64,000 nucleotides of DNA from Chitinophagales bacterium (GCA_019694975.1 JAIBAY010000002.1:62001-126000), one strand, 5' to 3'; positions 8,652 to 18,272 are shown, counted from the first letter of the stretch. Numbers and translations: made by a program. The notes: generated by a model not told the origin, from the letters alone.

Positions 8652-10331
8652 ATGGCAGATAATAAGATTATTTTTTCCATGCAGGGCGTCGGCAAAATCA
8701 TCCCGCCGAATAACAAGGAAATATTGAAAAACATTTACTTGTCCTTTTACTATGGCGCAAAGATTGGCATCATCGGTTCCAATGGAAGCGGCAAATCAAC
8801 GCTGCTGAAAATCATCGCCGGCATTGATAAAGAATACCAGGGAAAAATTCAGTTTGAAAAGGAATATTCCATCGGTATGCTTGAACAGGAACCTCACCTG
8901 GATCAATCCAAAACCGTGATTGAAATTGTAAGAGAAGGTGTGAAACCGGTGATGGACCTTATTAAAGAGTTTGAAGAAATCAGCAATAAATTCTCCGAGC
9001 CCATGACCGATGAAGCCATGGAAAAGCTTACCAACCGCATGGGCGAAGTGCAGGAGAAGATTGATGCAGTGGATGGCTGGGAAATTGATTCAAAACTCGA
9101 AAGAGCGCTGGATGCCCTGAACTGCCCGGAAGGCGATTCACCGGCAAAAAATCTCTCCGGCGGTGAGCTAAGGAGAGTGGCACTGTGCAGGCTGCTGCTG
9201 CAACAGCCTGATATCCTGTTGCTGGATGAGCCGACCAACCACCTTGATGCGGAATCAATCCTGTGGCTTGAACAATACCTGCAGGAATACAAAGGCACCG
9301 TGATAGCCGTGACGCACGATCGTTATTTCCTCGATAATGTGGCCGGCTGGATTTTGGAGCTCGATCGCGGAGAAGGGATACCCTGGAAAGGCAATTACTC
9401 ATCCTGGCTGGATCAAAAACAAATCCGGCTGGCGCAGGAAGAAAAAACAGAATCAAAACGCCAGAAAACGCTGCAACGGGAATTGGAATGGGTACGCATG
9501 GGACAAAAAGCACGGCAGGCCAAGTCGAAAGCCCGTATTCAGAATTATGAGAAAATGGCCAGCGAAGAAACAAAACAGAAAGAGGAAAAGCTGGAGCTCT
9601 TTATTCCGCCCGGACCCCGTCTTGGCGCCCAGGTGATTGAAGCTAAAGACCTGATGAAAGCATTTGGAGATAAAGAATTGTTTGAGCATTTGAATTTCAG
9701 TTTGCCCCAGGGTGGAATCGTTGGGATAATTGGTCCGAATGGTGCGGGCAAAACAACGTTGTTCCGCATGATATTAGGTTTGGAAGCGCCTGATCAGGGC
9801 GAAATAAAAATCGGCGAAACCGTTAAGATTTCCTACGTTGATCAGCATCATACAAAAATTGATCAGAGCAAGACTGTTTTTGAAGTGATCAGCGGAGGCA
9901 CTGACTGGATAGAAATCGGTAAATACAAAGTGCTGTCGCGCGCTTACGTCGGCAAGTTTAATTTCCAGGGTAACGATCAGCAGAAAAAAGTAGAGGTGCT
10001 TTCCGGAGGAGAGAGAAATCGCCTGCACCTTGCCCTCACTTTACGGGAAGAAGCAAACGTGCTATTACTGGATGAGCCAACCAATGATCTTGACGTGAAT
10101 ACTTTGCGCTCACTGGAAGAAGCGTTGGAAAACTTCGCCGGCTGCGCTGTAATCATTTCCCATGACCGTTGGTTCCTTGACAGGGTTTGTACGCACATCC
10201 TGGCATTTGAAGGTGATGGAAATGTTTATTGGTTTGAAGGAAGCTTCTCTGATTATGAAGAAAATAAGAAAAAGAGGTTGGGCGATGTTCAGCCACATCG
10301 ATTCCGGTATAAAAAACTGGTGGCCAACTGA
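8652..10331 (+). CDS. ettA: Energy-dependent translational throttle protein EttA (ABC-F)
   Basis: The 559-residue soluble ABC-F ATPase has two nucleotide-binding domains and no membrane segment. The first NBD has Walker A GSNGSGKST (42-50), signature LSGGELRR and Walker B LLLDEPTNHLD. A charged arm/linker (KQIRLAQEEKTESKRQK...) follows. The second NBD has GPNGAGKTT, LSGGERNR and LLLDEPTNDLD. E. coli EttA (555 residues) binds the ribosomal E site and gates the first elongation step according to the ADP/ATP ratio. The length, the second-NBD sequence DLDVNTLRSLEEAL and the C-terminal basic end fit EttA better than Uup or YbiT. It stands alone behind its own -7 box. Confidence 0.93.
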   Translation: MADNKIIFSMQGVGKIIPPNNKEILKNIYLSFYYGAKIGIIGSNGSGKSTLLKIIAGIDKEYQGKIQFEKEYSIGMLEQEPHLDQSKTVIEIVREGVKPVMDLIKEFEEISNKFSEPMTDEAMEKLTNRMGEVQEKIDAVDGWEIDSKLERALDALNCPEGDSPAKNLSGGELRRVALCRLLLQQPDILLLDEPTNHLDAESILWLEQYLQEYKGTVIAVTHDRYFLDNVAGWILELDRGEGIPWKGNYSSWLDQKQIRLAQEEKTESKRQKTLQRELEWVRMGQKARQAKSKARIQNYEKMASEETKQKEEKLELFIPPGPRLGAQVIEAKDLMKAFGDKELFEHLNFSLPQGGIVGIIGPNGAGKTTLFRMILGLEAPDQGEIKIGETVKISYVDQHHTKIDQSKTVFEVISGGTDWIEIGKYKVLSRAYVGKFNFQGNDQQKKVEVLSGGERNRLHLALTLREEANVLLLDEPTNDLDVNTLRSLEEALENFAGCAVIISHDRWFLDRVCTHILAFEGDGNVYWFEGSFSDYEENKKKRLGDVQPHRFRYKKLVAN

Positions 10332-10419
10332 AGCTGACGCACCAGATGCTCTGACATTGGCCGTTTAATCACAACAACGATGCTGTAACAAAGCAGGTAT
10401 CTGCATCCGTCATAGGCAC

Positions 10420-10995
10420 ATGACAGGAAAATGCAAATGGAGTCTGCGATTGCTGTTAGGCGGCTGCCTCCTGATGACAAGCACGTTTTGTGCCATGGCA
10501 CAGGAAAAGATACTTGTTTTCCGAAATATATTTGACGGGAAAACAGTGGTACTCAAAGCCGGTGACCGCGTTCGACTTCGTTTTACGGTGCAGGATACCA
10601 TGAATGCACCTTTTGATGTTGCGGTGAATGACATCACCGTTGAAGGTACCATAGAATCCATCACCAATAAGTCCGTTAACCTATCTGCCAGGAATAAATA
10701 TTTTGACCGTGCGTCGCTCACGGTGCCACACAATGGGATTGAATCATTCAGAAAATACAAAGCGCTTCGGCCAATCATGAAAGCCGGCACCACGGTGCTG
10801 GCATCAGCAGTGGCAATGCTTGCTACATTGCAGATTTCTGAAAGCGGCGAAGTGCTTAGCTGGCAAAACGCCGGTCTGGCTATAGCAGCAGGAAGCGCTA
10901 TGCTTTTCAGCCGTGAAATATTTTCTGACCGCATGAAGTACTATGCAGTAGAAGGCTGGCGCCCGGAAGTGATGATTGCACCACATAGGCATTGA
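10420..10995 (+). CDS. Exported protein of unknown function with C-terminal hydrophobic hairpin
   Basis: The 191-residue protein opens with a signal peptide (LLLGGCLLMTSTFCAMAQ). A beta-rich stretch follows (residues 30-105: KTVVLKAGDRVRLRF, VEGTIESITNKSVNLS, PHNGIESFRKYK), reminiscent of a small barrel that senses or sets a surface. Two hydrophobic segments come next (about 118-135 and 145-163). The charged end RMKYYAVEGWRPEV is conserved-looking but I do not recognise it. Similar short proteins are common and unnamed in Bacteroidota. It lies 88 bases after ettA and may be co-transcribed, with a possible structured terminator downstream. Confidence 0.6.
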   Translation: MTGKCKWSLRLLLGGCLLMTSTFCAMAQEKILVFRNIFDGKTVVLKAGDRVRLRFTVQDTMNAPFDVAVNDITVEGTIESITNKSVNLSARNKYFDRASLTVPHNGIESFRKYKALRPIMKAGTTVLASAVAMLATLQISESGEVLSWQNAGLAIAAGSAMLFSREIFSDRMKYYAVEGWRPEVMIAPHRH

Positions 10996-11009
10996 AGAAT
11001 TCCCAACAA

Positions 11010-11105
11010 CCGGCAGGACTTAAATAATCGCTTGGCACCTGTTAGGAGTTGCACTCCGGGTAAAGCGTATATAACCCTGCCGCCTGATAGCTGCCGGATT
11101 TTTTT
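11010..11105 (+). terminator. Long branched hairpin ending in a T-tract: terminator or structured RNA
   Basis: CCGGCAG (11010-11016) pairs perfectly with CTGCCGG (11091-11097), followed by ATTTTTTT. Inside, GGAGT-TGC-ACTCC (11045-11057) and GGGT/ACCC (11058-11061 with 11074-11077) can form two further stems. The outer stem plus U-tract resembles a terminator, but the multi-branched interior is unusual for one. Confidence 0.4.
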
Positions 11106-11130
11106 CCTAATTTTCACGTCATCTCAATGA

Positions 11131-13098
11131 ATGAAACCTCACTTAACTTTCAGTAGCATTGTTTGTTCCCTGTCCTTGCTGATGGCTGTAAGCGTTACAG
11201 CACAGCCAATATTTGATCCTGCTTACCTCGAAAAAATAATTGAACGTGAGCAACTCGCCGGGAAACAGATGGTGGCATTTCGTGAATCAACCGCTACAGA
11301 CAATTATCAGCTTAGCTATCTGAAAGCTTATTGGGAAATTGATCCGGCCATTTATTTTATCAGGGGGGCCATCACTTACTTTTTTCAACCGGTAAATGTC
11401 TCTCTGAATGTTATAACGTTTGATCTTTCTGATTCTTTAACCTTCAGTTATTTTGTTTTTCATGGCGACACCTCCATGAATTTCTCACGGCCTGGCAATA
11501 ACACTATTGAACTGCATCTGCCATCTGATATCGCTGCAGGCATCACTGATTCAGTAACATTGTATTATGAAGGAGAACCTGTTGCAACGGGTTTCGGAAG
11601 TTTCACCCGGGAAACGCACAACGACATTCCGATCATCTGGACTCTCTCTGAACCTTATGGAGCAAGTGACTGGTTCCCTTGTAAAAACAGCCTCGCAGAT
11701 AAAATCGACTCCACCGACATTTTTATAAAGACGCCGGCCATTAATCATGCAGGCAGCGCTGGTAAACTGATTGCTGAAACACTGCTGGACAACAATGCAT
11801 CTAAATTAATTCACTGGCGGCATCGCTATCCTGTTGCCACTTATCTTATTGGCATTGCCGTAACAGATTATGCCGTCATTCAGCAGCATGTTTTGCTGAA
11901 CAGCGGCAAAGAGGTTCCCGTATTGCAGTATGTATATCCGGAAGATTCGGCAGCTTATATGAATGATACAAGCCTCATTGGGAAGTTCATAATTCTATAT
12001 TCCGATCTCTTCGGAGATTATCCCTTCGCGGATGAAAAATACGGCCATGCACAATGGAGCTGGGGCGGCGGTGAAGAACATCAGACAATGAGCTTCGTAT
12101 ATAATCCGGGCTTTTTTGAGCTGGTCGCCCATGAACTTGCCCATCAGTGGTTTGGTGACAAAATAACCTGCGGAAGCTGGAAGGATATATGGCTGAACGA
12201 AGGATTTGCCACCTATCTGTCGGGCTTATGCTATGAACATATTGCTCCCGAATACTGGCGTCCATTTCTCGACACACAGCAAGGGAGAGCTTTTAAGGAT
12301 TCAACCGGCGCGGTCTTTTGTGAAGATACTACCAATGTCGGGCGCATCTTCAGTGGTTCCCTTTCCTATGCAAAAGGAGCATATCTGCTGCACATGCTAA
12401 GGTGGAAACTCGGTGATGAATTTTTTTTTCAGGCTGTTGAATCCTACATCAATGATGTATCACTCTGCTTTGGCTTTGCACGCACTGCTGACCTCAAGCA
12501 ACACCTGGAAGCAGCAAGCGGACAGGAACTTACCGGATTTTTTAACGACTGGTTTTTTGGAAAAGGCTATCCCACCTATTCTGTGAAGTGGGCAAATCTC
12601 ACCGACGGAACCTGCAATATAGTTTTGCATCAGACACAAAATAATCCCGCTGTCAGCTTCTTTGAAATGCCGGTGCCTCTCCTGCTCAAAGGCGAAGGGC
12701 AAGATACCACCATTATCATTCAGCAAAATGAGAACGACCTGACCTACCATACCGGCCCGCTTTCATTTACACCTGACAGCCTTTTTATAGATCCTGATCT
12801 GTGGCTTCTCGCGAAAAAAAAACCTGCAATCTATGATGCCTCGCTGGCTGACATTATTGATGTTTTTCCAAATCCGGCGGGCAATGCAGTGTCTGTATCA
12901 TTTCATGGTAAGGAAGATGCAATTGTCCGTATTGTCATCTATGACCTTTCCGGAAAAAGGCTGAAAGAAATACCGTCTGCCGGCAGTGGTGCATATTCGC
13001 CCTTGTGGATGGACATAACTAATCTTTCCGCCGGATGCTATCTTATCGAAGTTATCACAGGAAAAAGCAAGTATACAGTATCGCTTATCAAGCAGTAA
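11131..13098 (+). CDS. Secreted M1 family zinc aminopeptidase with T9SS sorting domain
   Basis: The 655-residue protein has a signal peptide (1-25) and an N-terminal beta domain. The M1 metallopeptidase core carries the zinc site H334-E335-L-A-H338 and E357 (HExxH-x18-E) in AHELAHQWFGD and WLNEGFA. The exopeptidase (GAMEN-equivalent) motif is the GGGEEHQTM form seen in other Bacteroidota M1 enzymes. The helical C-domain of animal APN is shortened. Residues from about 568 form a T9SS type A tail (VFPNPAGNAVSV ... LSAGCYLIEV). The enzyme should remove N-terminal residues from peptides at the cell surface or in the medium, consistent with a scavenging lifestyle. Its start follows the structured element by 26 bases. 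Confidence 0.9.
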   Translation: MKPHLTFSSIVCSLSLLMAVSVTAQPIFDPAYLEKIIEREQLAGKQMVAFRESTATDNYQLSYLKAYWEIDPAIYFIRGAITYFFQPVNVSLNVITFDLSDSLTFSYFVFHGDTSMNFSRPGNNTIELHLPSDIAAGITDSVTLYYEGEPVATGFGSFTRETHNDIPIIWTLSEPYGASDWFPCKNSLADKIDSTDIFIKTPAINHAGSAGKLIAETLLDNNASKLIHWRHRYPVATYLIGIAVTDYAVIQQHVLLNSGKEVPVLQYVYPEDSAAYMNDTSLIGKFIILYSDLFGDYPFADEKYGHAQWSWGGGEEHQTMSFVYNPGFFELVAHELAHQWFGDKITCGSWKDIWLNEGFATYLSGLCYEHIAPEYWRPFLDTQQGRAFKDSTGAVFCEDTTNVGRIFSGSLSYAKGAYLLHMLRWKLGDEFFFQAVESYINDVSLCFGFARTADLKQHLEAASGQELTGFFNDWFFGKGYPTYSVKWANLTDGTCNIVLHQTQNNPAVSFFEMPVPLLLKGEGQDTTIIIQQNENDLTYHTGPLSFTPDSLFIDPDLWLLAKKKPAIYDASLADIIDVFPNPAGNAVSVSFHGKEDAIVRIVIYDLSGKRLKEIPSAGSGAYSPLWMDITNLSAGCYLIEVITGKSKYTVSLIKQ

Positions 13099-13412
13099 TC
13101 CGTTGCTAACGTTTTATTCATTCATTACTGCATGAAGTCAGGCTTTAATGACATAGTCATACGAAGATTATACAATAACACAATGCTTTGCCGGCAACAG
13201 ACGGTATGCATCATGCAAACAATTTAAAATACCATTAATTCATTCTGCCGAACAAAAAGCCAGGTTGTTTGTTAATTAATTCTTTTCATTTCAACTAACG
13301 TCTGCTTGCCGAACATGTTTGCCTTCCGGCAGATAAATTTCAATAACAGCAGATTCACCGATGCAATAATGAATTTGTCATATGCCACCTTCCATGTACC
13401 TTTAACCAACAA
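13099..13412. other. Intergenic region holding the hydrolase promoter
   Basis: The 314-base AT-rich gap between the aminopeptidase and hydrolase genes contains no coding frame I can support and no strong terminator. The only recognisable element is the promoter near its right end (13374-13404). Confidence 0.45.
13374..13404 (+). promoter_or_regulatory. Bacteroidota sigma-A promoter for the dienelactone hydrolase gene
   Basis: TTTG at 13374-13377 and TACCTTTA at 13397-13404 are separated by exactly 19 bases. This is the consensus spacing, with one mismatch in the -7 box. Confidence 0.6.
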
Positions 13413-14270
13413 ATGATGAATAATATGAACAAACTGATTCTTCTGCCAATGACATTGATGATACTTACTTCCACCACGATGGCACAGCAACAAAAATCCT
13501 GCTGCCAGGCACCTTCCTCAACAGTTGCCTTCGCTTCCTTCGCCGGGCAAACTGCATTTACCGGTGCGCATGAATCACCACTGCCGTTAACATATGCCGG
13601 GCAGGGAAGCATGATTACCTACAACACACCGGATGGAAAAACAGGCAGTGCCTACCTTGTGCCCGCTGCGGGCAAATCCAACAAATACCTGTTTGTGTTC
13701 CAGGAATGGTGGGGGCTGAATGATTACATCAAAAGACAGGCTGACATCTATGCTGATTCATTGAAAGATGTAAACGTTTTGGCTATTGACCTCTATGATG
13801 GCAAGGTGACTTCAAATCCTGAAGAAGCAGGCAAACTGATGCAATCAGTGAATGATACCCGTCTCCGGAATATTATCACCGGCGCCTTTGCTTACGCGGG
13901 GAAAGGTGCAAATGTGGGAACCGTTGGATGGTGCTTCGGAGGCGGATGGTCGATGCAGGCCGCATTGATGGGTGGAAAACAGACGAAAGCATGCATCATG
14001 TATTATGGTATGCCGGAAACGGATGTGGCCAAACTAAAAAACCTGAACAGTGATGTGATTTTCATGTTTGCAAAAAAAGATCAGTGGATCAATGAAGACG
14101 TCAAATCAGCCTTTATTAAAAACATGCAGACGGCGGGAAAGAAACTGACGGTAAAGGAATACGATGCTGATCACGCTTTTGCAAACCCTTCAAATCCGCA
14201 TTACAACAAGGAGTTTGCTGATGATGCTCAGCAAACTGCTATCCGCTATCTGAAAGCTGCGCTGAAGTAG
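13413..14270 (+). CDS. Exported dienelactone hydrolase family protein
   Basis: The 285-residue alpha/beta hydrolase has a signal peptide (cleavage near TTMAQ) and the Cys-type catalytic triad of dienelactone hydrolases: nucleophile C174 in GWCFGGGW, D223 in AKKDQW and H254 in DADHAF. E98 in QEWWGLN corresponds to the conserved Glu that tunes the cysteine. Cytosolic family members open dienelactones in aromatic degradation; exported Bacteroidota members have no proven substrate. A double cysteine (CC, residues 30-31) at the mature N-terminus is unusual and could be redox-active, since thioredoxin-like proteins follow. In-frame ATGs at 13416 and 13425 are alternative starts. Confidence 0.85.
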   Translation: MMNNMNKLILLPMTLMILTSTTMAQQQKSCCQAPSSTVAFASFAGQTAFTGAHESPLPLTYAGQGSMITYNTPDGKTGSAYLVPAAGKSNKYLFVFQEWWGLNDYIKRQADIYADSLKDVNVLAIDLYDGKVTSNPEEAGKLMQSVNDTRLRNIITGAFAYAGKGANVGTVGWCFGGGWSMQAALMGGKQTKACIMYYGMPETDVAKLKNLNSDVIFMFAKKDQWINEDVKSAFIKNMQTAGKKLTVKEYDADHAFANPSNPHYNKEFADDAQQTAIRYLKAALK

Positions 14271-14403
14271 TTGATGCAATTCAGCATAGAACTCTATTAT
14301 TTAATCGCTGTTGAAAGGCATTCTGTTAGGAAGAAATATAAGTTGGTCGAATTTTTGTCAGTGGCTGCGCTTCCTGCTGAAATTAATCCCGAATTTCGAA
14401 ACC

Positions 14404-14886
14404 ATGATGAGGACACTGTTCATTTCATTTATGATGACTTGCGGAATATCGTCTGTGTATGCTCAGGAGCTTAATATTGTAAATTATGAAGAATTAGAAA
14501 ACATACTGGCCGCTTCACCCGGGAAGGCGAAACTTGTTAATTTTTGGGCTACATGGTGTAAGCCGTGCGTGGAAGAACTTCCCTATTTTAATGCATTACA
14601 GAAGGAGGCAGATGATAAATCGCCGGAATTTATTTTCGTTTCGCTGGACTTTATGTCTCAGACTCCAAAGGTGAAAGACTTGATAAAAAGACTCTCGCTG
14701 AACGGAACGCAGTTGCAACTGAATCAACCCGGCGGTGAATGGATCGATCAATTTGACAGCAATTGGTCTGGCGCTATTCCATACACCATCTTACTTCTGC
14801 CCGGCGGTGAAAAAATTGAGCATTACGATGCTTTTGACTCAGTGGAAGAATTGAAATCATTCTTAAATAAAAATATTGTTAATTAA
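14404..14886 (+). CDS. Exported TlpA-like thioredoxin-fold protein
   Basis: I start the protein at the ATG at 14404, which gives a signal peptide (MMRTLFISFMMTCGISSVYA). The longer frame from 14311 would bury this peptide inside. The mature domain (about 140 residues) has the thioredoxin fold with the redox motif WATWCKPC and the cis-proline loop AIPYTILL. TlpA/ResA-type proteins reduce disulfides in periplasmic clients such as apocytochromes. The gene sits 133 bases after the hydrolase and 12 bases before a second thioredoxin-like gene, forming a probable exported redox operon. The client protein is not evident. Confidence 0.85.
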   Translation: MMRTLFISFMMTCGISSVYAQELNIVNYEELENILAASPGKAKLVNFWATWCKPCVEELPYFNALQKEADDKSPEFIFVSLDFMSQTPKVKDLIKRLSLNGTQLQLNQPGGEWIDQFDSNWSGAIPYTILLLPGGEKIEHYDAFDSVEELKSFLNKNIVN

Positions 14887-14898
14887 ACTCCTTAAAAG

Positions 14899-15516
14899 AT
14901 GAATATGAAAAAATCAGTGCAAATTTTAGCAGTAGCTCTTGTAGCTATTACATTCCTCACTTCGGCAGCTACTAATGGATATAAAGTGGGTGATACTGTT
15001 AAAGACTTCAGTCTTAAAAATGTTGATGGCAAAATGATGTCGCTGAAGGATAACACCAATGCGAAGGGAGCTATTGTCATCTTTACCTGCAATCATTGCC
15101 CTTATGCCAAAGCGTATGAACAACGTGTGATGAATCTGGACAAAATGTACCGCAGCAAGGGATTTCCGGTAATCGCCATCAATCCGAACGATCCTGTTGC
15201 CGTACCGGATGATTCTTATGACAACATGGTAAAGAATGCACGGCAGAAAGGATATACTTTTCCCTACCTGTTTGATGAGACACAGCAGGTCGCCCGTCAG
15301 TTTGGTGCAGCACGCACCCCACATGTTTATGTATTGAACAAGACCGACAAAGGATATGAAGTTGCTTACATTGGCGCCATTGATGACAATACCGAAGATG
15401 CCGGTGCCGTGCAACATAAATACGTGGAAGATGCCGTGAATGCACTGCTGAACGGAAAAACTATTCCTGTAACTGAAACCAAAGCGGTTGGTTGTACCAT
15501 CAAGTGGAAATCATAA
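14899..15516 (+). CDS. Exported AhpC/TSA-type thioredoxin-like protein
   Basis: The 205-residue protein has a short signal peptide (NMKKSVQILAVALVAITFLTSAA) and a peroxiredoxin-like thioredoxin fold. The usual redox pair is replaced by the motif NHCPYAKAYE, with a single Cys in the CxxC position. Further family marks are VIAINPNDP, FGAARTPHVYVL and the C-terminal VGCTIKW. Such 'thioredoxin family / redoxin' proteins are frequent in Bacteroidota and Planctomycetes, often beside TlpA-like partners as here. A second conserved Cys lies near the C-terminus and could act as resolving residue. It follows its neighbour after 12 bases and ends at a strong terminator. Confidence 0.8.
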   Translation: MNMKKSVQILAVALVAITFLTSAATNGYKVGDTVKDFSLKNVDGKMMSLKDNTNAKGAIVIFTCNHCPYAKAYEQRVMNLDKMYRSKGFPVIAINPNDPVAVPDDSYDNMVKNARQKGYTFPYLFDETQQVARQFGAARTPHVYVLNKTDKGYEVAYIGAIDDNTEDAGAVQHKYVEDAVNALLNGKTIPVTETKAVGCTIKWKS

Positions 15517-15532
15517 GCAGCTGATGTGCTAC

Positions 15533-15569
15533 AAAAAGAGCATCTGAAAAATCGGATGCTCTTTTTTTT
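15533..15569 (+). terminator. Rho-independent terminator of the exported redox operon
   Basis: AAAAAGAGCATC (15533-15544) pairs with GATGCTCTTTTT (15555-15566), followed by further T residues. It may also serve the convergent clpB gene. Confidence 0.88.
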
Positions 15570-15647
15570 GCAATGGCTGCAGTGAAAAATCCGGAAACTA
15601 AAATGCTGATTGCCGGATATTGGAATGCAAATAACTCAGCTACTGTC

Positions 15648-18272
15648 TTATCCCGCAACTACAGCATTTGCCGCTTCCGCATTTTTAAAAACAAGCAGTC
15701 CATTTCTGTCTTTCGTTACTATGATCGCGCTGTCACTGCTGACTGTACCACTCAGTATCTTCTTTGATAGTTCATTCACTATCTCTTTTTGAATCACCCT
15801 CTTAAGTGGCCTTGCCCCAAATTGAGGATCAAATCCCTCATAAGCCAGTTGCTCCACCACCTCCTCGGTAAACCCGATGGATACATTGTTCTTCATCAGC
15901 ATCTTTTCCAGTGCAGCCAACTGCAAACGGACGATCTCCGTAATCTCATCGCGCATCAGCGGCGTAAATAAGATGATGTCATCGATCCTGTTCAGGAATT
16001 CGGGGCGCACCGATTTTTTCAGCAGATTCATCACCTCAATCTTTGTTGTTTCCATGATACCCTGCTTGTTTCGCTCATTCACCTTTTCAAAATTCTCCTG
16101 TATTACCTGCGACCCGAAATTGGAAGTCATGATGATGATGGTATTTTTGAAATTAACCACCCTGCCTTTGTTATCCGTCAGCCTTCCGTCATCCAGCACC
16201 TGCAACAGGATGTTAAATACATCCGGATGTGCTTTTTCAAACTCATCCAGCAATATCACTGAATAAGGTTTCCGGCGCACGGCTTCGGTAAGCTGTCCGC
16301 CTTCATCATAACCTACATAACCCGGAGGAGCGCCAATGAGTCTTGATACAGCATGCCTTTCCTGGTATTCACTCATATCAATCCGTGTCATTGCATTATC
16401 ATCGTTGAACAACACTTCCGCCAGTGCTTTGGCCAGTTCCGTTTTTCCGACACCGGTGGTACCGAGGAAAATAAATGATCCAATCGGCCGCTTTGGATCT
16501 TGCAGCCCTGCCCTGCTTCTTCTGATTGCATCACTTACAGCAACGATGGCTTCTTCCTGTCCTACAACACGCAAGTGCAGCTCCTCTTCGAGGTGCAGCA
16601 ACTTCTCTTTCTCTGATTGCAACATGCGCGACACAGGCACCCCCGTCCACTTAGAAACGATTTCCGCTATGTCTTCCCCATCCACTTCTTCCTTCAGCAT
16701 GCGGCTGCCTTTATTGATCTCCGCCAGCTTTTGTTCGAATACTTTCAGTTGTTGTTCGGCATCCCTGATCTTGCCATATCGCAATTCCGCTACCTTGCCA
16801 TAATCACCGCTTCGCTCTGCCTGTTCTGCCTGTAACTTAAATTCTTCTATCGCCTGCTTTGTTTCCTGCACATCATTGGCAATATCTTTCTCCGATTGCC
16901 ATTTTGCCTTCAGCTGATTGCGCTCTTCGGTAAGGTTGGCGATTTCCCGGTTCAATTCATCCAGTTTCTTTTTATCGTTTTCCCGCTTGATCGCTTCCCT
17001 TTCAATTTCCAACTGACGTATCTTTCTTTCAATCTCGTCCAGTTCCTCAGGTACCGAATCCATCTGCAGCCGCAGCTTGGCAGCCGCTTCATCAATCAGG
17101 TCAATTGCCTTGTCAGGAAGAAAACGATCGGAGATATACCGGTGGGACAACTCCACGGCGGCGATGATCGCTTCATCCTTGATACGCACTTTATGATGTG
17201 TTTCATACCGTTCTTTCAATCCGCGTAAAATGGACACGGCATCTTCTTCACCCGGTTCATCAATCATCACTTTCTGGAAACGGCGCTCCAGTGCTTTATC
17301 TTTCTCAAAGAATTTCTGGTATTCGTTCAAGGTAGTTGCTCCAATCGTTCGCAACTCGCCACGGGCCAATGCCGGCTTGAGAATATTTGCCGCATCCATG
17401 GCACCTTCTGTGGCACCGGCACCAACAAGGGTATGGATCTCATCAATGAATAAAATAACCTGTCCATCGCTTTCCGTTACTTCCTTGATTACCGCTTTCA
17501 GCCGCTCTTCAAATTCACCACGGAATTTTGCACCTGCCAGCAATGCACCGGTATCCAGTGCGAAGATGCTTTTCGATTTCAGGTTTTCCGGAATATCACC
17601 ATTCACAATCCGGTGTGCAATGCCTTCGGCAATAGCTGTTTTACCGACGCCCGGCTCTCCTACCAGTATTGGGTTGTTCTTTGTTCTTCTGGAAAGAATA
17701 TGCAGCACGCGCCTGATTTCTTCATCACGCCCTATCACGGGATCCAGTTTGCCGGATTGGGCAAGTGAATTCAGGTTCTTGGCATACTTATTCAGCGCAT
17801 TGTAGGTTGATTCAGCGCTTTGATCGGTCACCTTTCTGCCTTTACGCAATTCGGCAATCGCCAGCTTTAAATCCTTTTCGCTCAGTCCCGCATCTTTTAA
17901 CAATTTAGAGGTATCGTCTTTACCAGCCAGCAAAGCAAGCAGAAGATGTTCAACAGCCACAAATTCATCTTTATATTCTTTCATGAAGCTCTGCGCCTTC
18001 AGCAATACCTGGTTGCCATCATTGGAAAGATACTGACCGCTGCCACCACTCACTTTAGGATACTTATTGATTTGTTCGTCGAGACGCGACGCAAGATGAC
18101 TGCTGTTAACGCCTAATTTCTTCAGGAGGAAATCAACCACGTTCTCATCAACAAGCAGCAGGCCCTTTAACAGGTGACCTGTTTCAATAAACTGATGCTG
18201 ATGTGAAAAGGCAAGTTCCTGCGCCTTTTGAATTGCTTCCTGCGACTTAATCGTCAGATTATTTGGGTTCAT
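15648..18272 (-). CDS. clpB: ATP-dependent disaggregase ClpB
   Basis: The 874-residue Hsp100 chaperone has the double Clp_N repeat (residues 1-145). AAA1 has Walker A GEPGVGKT at 205-212 and Walker B LFIDEIHTL. The long coiled-coil middle domain (about 400-525) defines ClpB rather than ClpA or ClpC. AAA2 has GTTGVGKT near 610 and ILLDEFEKAH. There is no IGF/L tripeptide for ClpP docking. Together with DnaK it threads and refolds aggregated proteins. It is monocistronic; I did not find an obvious CIRCE element or -7 box in the 280 bases upstream. The C-terminal tail (VFKNAEAANAVVAG) is slightly longer than in E. coli (857 residues). Confidence 0.97.
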   Translation of the reverse strand: MNPNNLTIKSQEAIQKAQELAFSHQHQFIETGHLLKGLLLVDENVVDFLLKKLGVNSSHLASRLDEQINKYPKVSGGSGQYLSNDGNQVLLKAQSFMKEYKDEFVAVEHLLLALLAGKDDTSKLLKDAGLSEKDLKLAIAELRKGRKVTDQSAESTYNALNKYAKNLNSLAQSGKLDPVIGRDEEIRRVLHILSRRTKNNPILVGEPGVGKTAIAEGIAHRIVNGDIPENLKSKSIFALDTGALLAGAKFRGEFEERLKAVIKEVTESDGQVILFIDEIHTLVGAGATEGAMDAANILKPALARGELRTIGATTLNEYQKFFEKDKALERRFQKVMIDEPGEEDAVSILRGLKERYETHHKVRIKDEAIIAAVELSHRYISDRFLPDKAIDLIDEAAAKLRLQMDSVPEELDEIERKIRQLEIEREAIKRENDKKKLDELNREIANLTEERNQLKAKWQSEKDIANDVQETKQAIEEFKLQAEQAERSGDYGKVAELRYGKIRDAEQQLKVFEQKLAEINKGSRMLKEEVDGEDIAEIVSKWTGVPVSRMLQSEKEKLLHLEEELHLRVVGQEEAIVAVSDAIRRSRAGLQDPKRPIGSFIFLGTTGVGKTELAKALAEVLFNDDNAMTRIDMSEYQERHAVSRLIGAPPGYVGYDEGGQLTEAVRRKPYSVILLDEFEKAHPDVFNILLQVLDDGRLTDNKGRVVNFKNTIIIMTSNFGSQVIQENFEKVNERNKQGIMETTKIEVMNLLKKSVRPEFLNRIDDIILFTPLMRDEITEIVRLQLAALEKMLMKNNVSIGFTEEVVEQLAYEGFDPQFGARPLKRVIQKEIVNELSKKILSGTVSSDSAIIVTKDRNGLLVFKNAEAANAVVAG

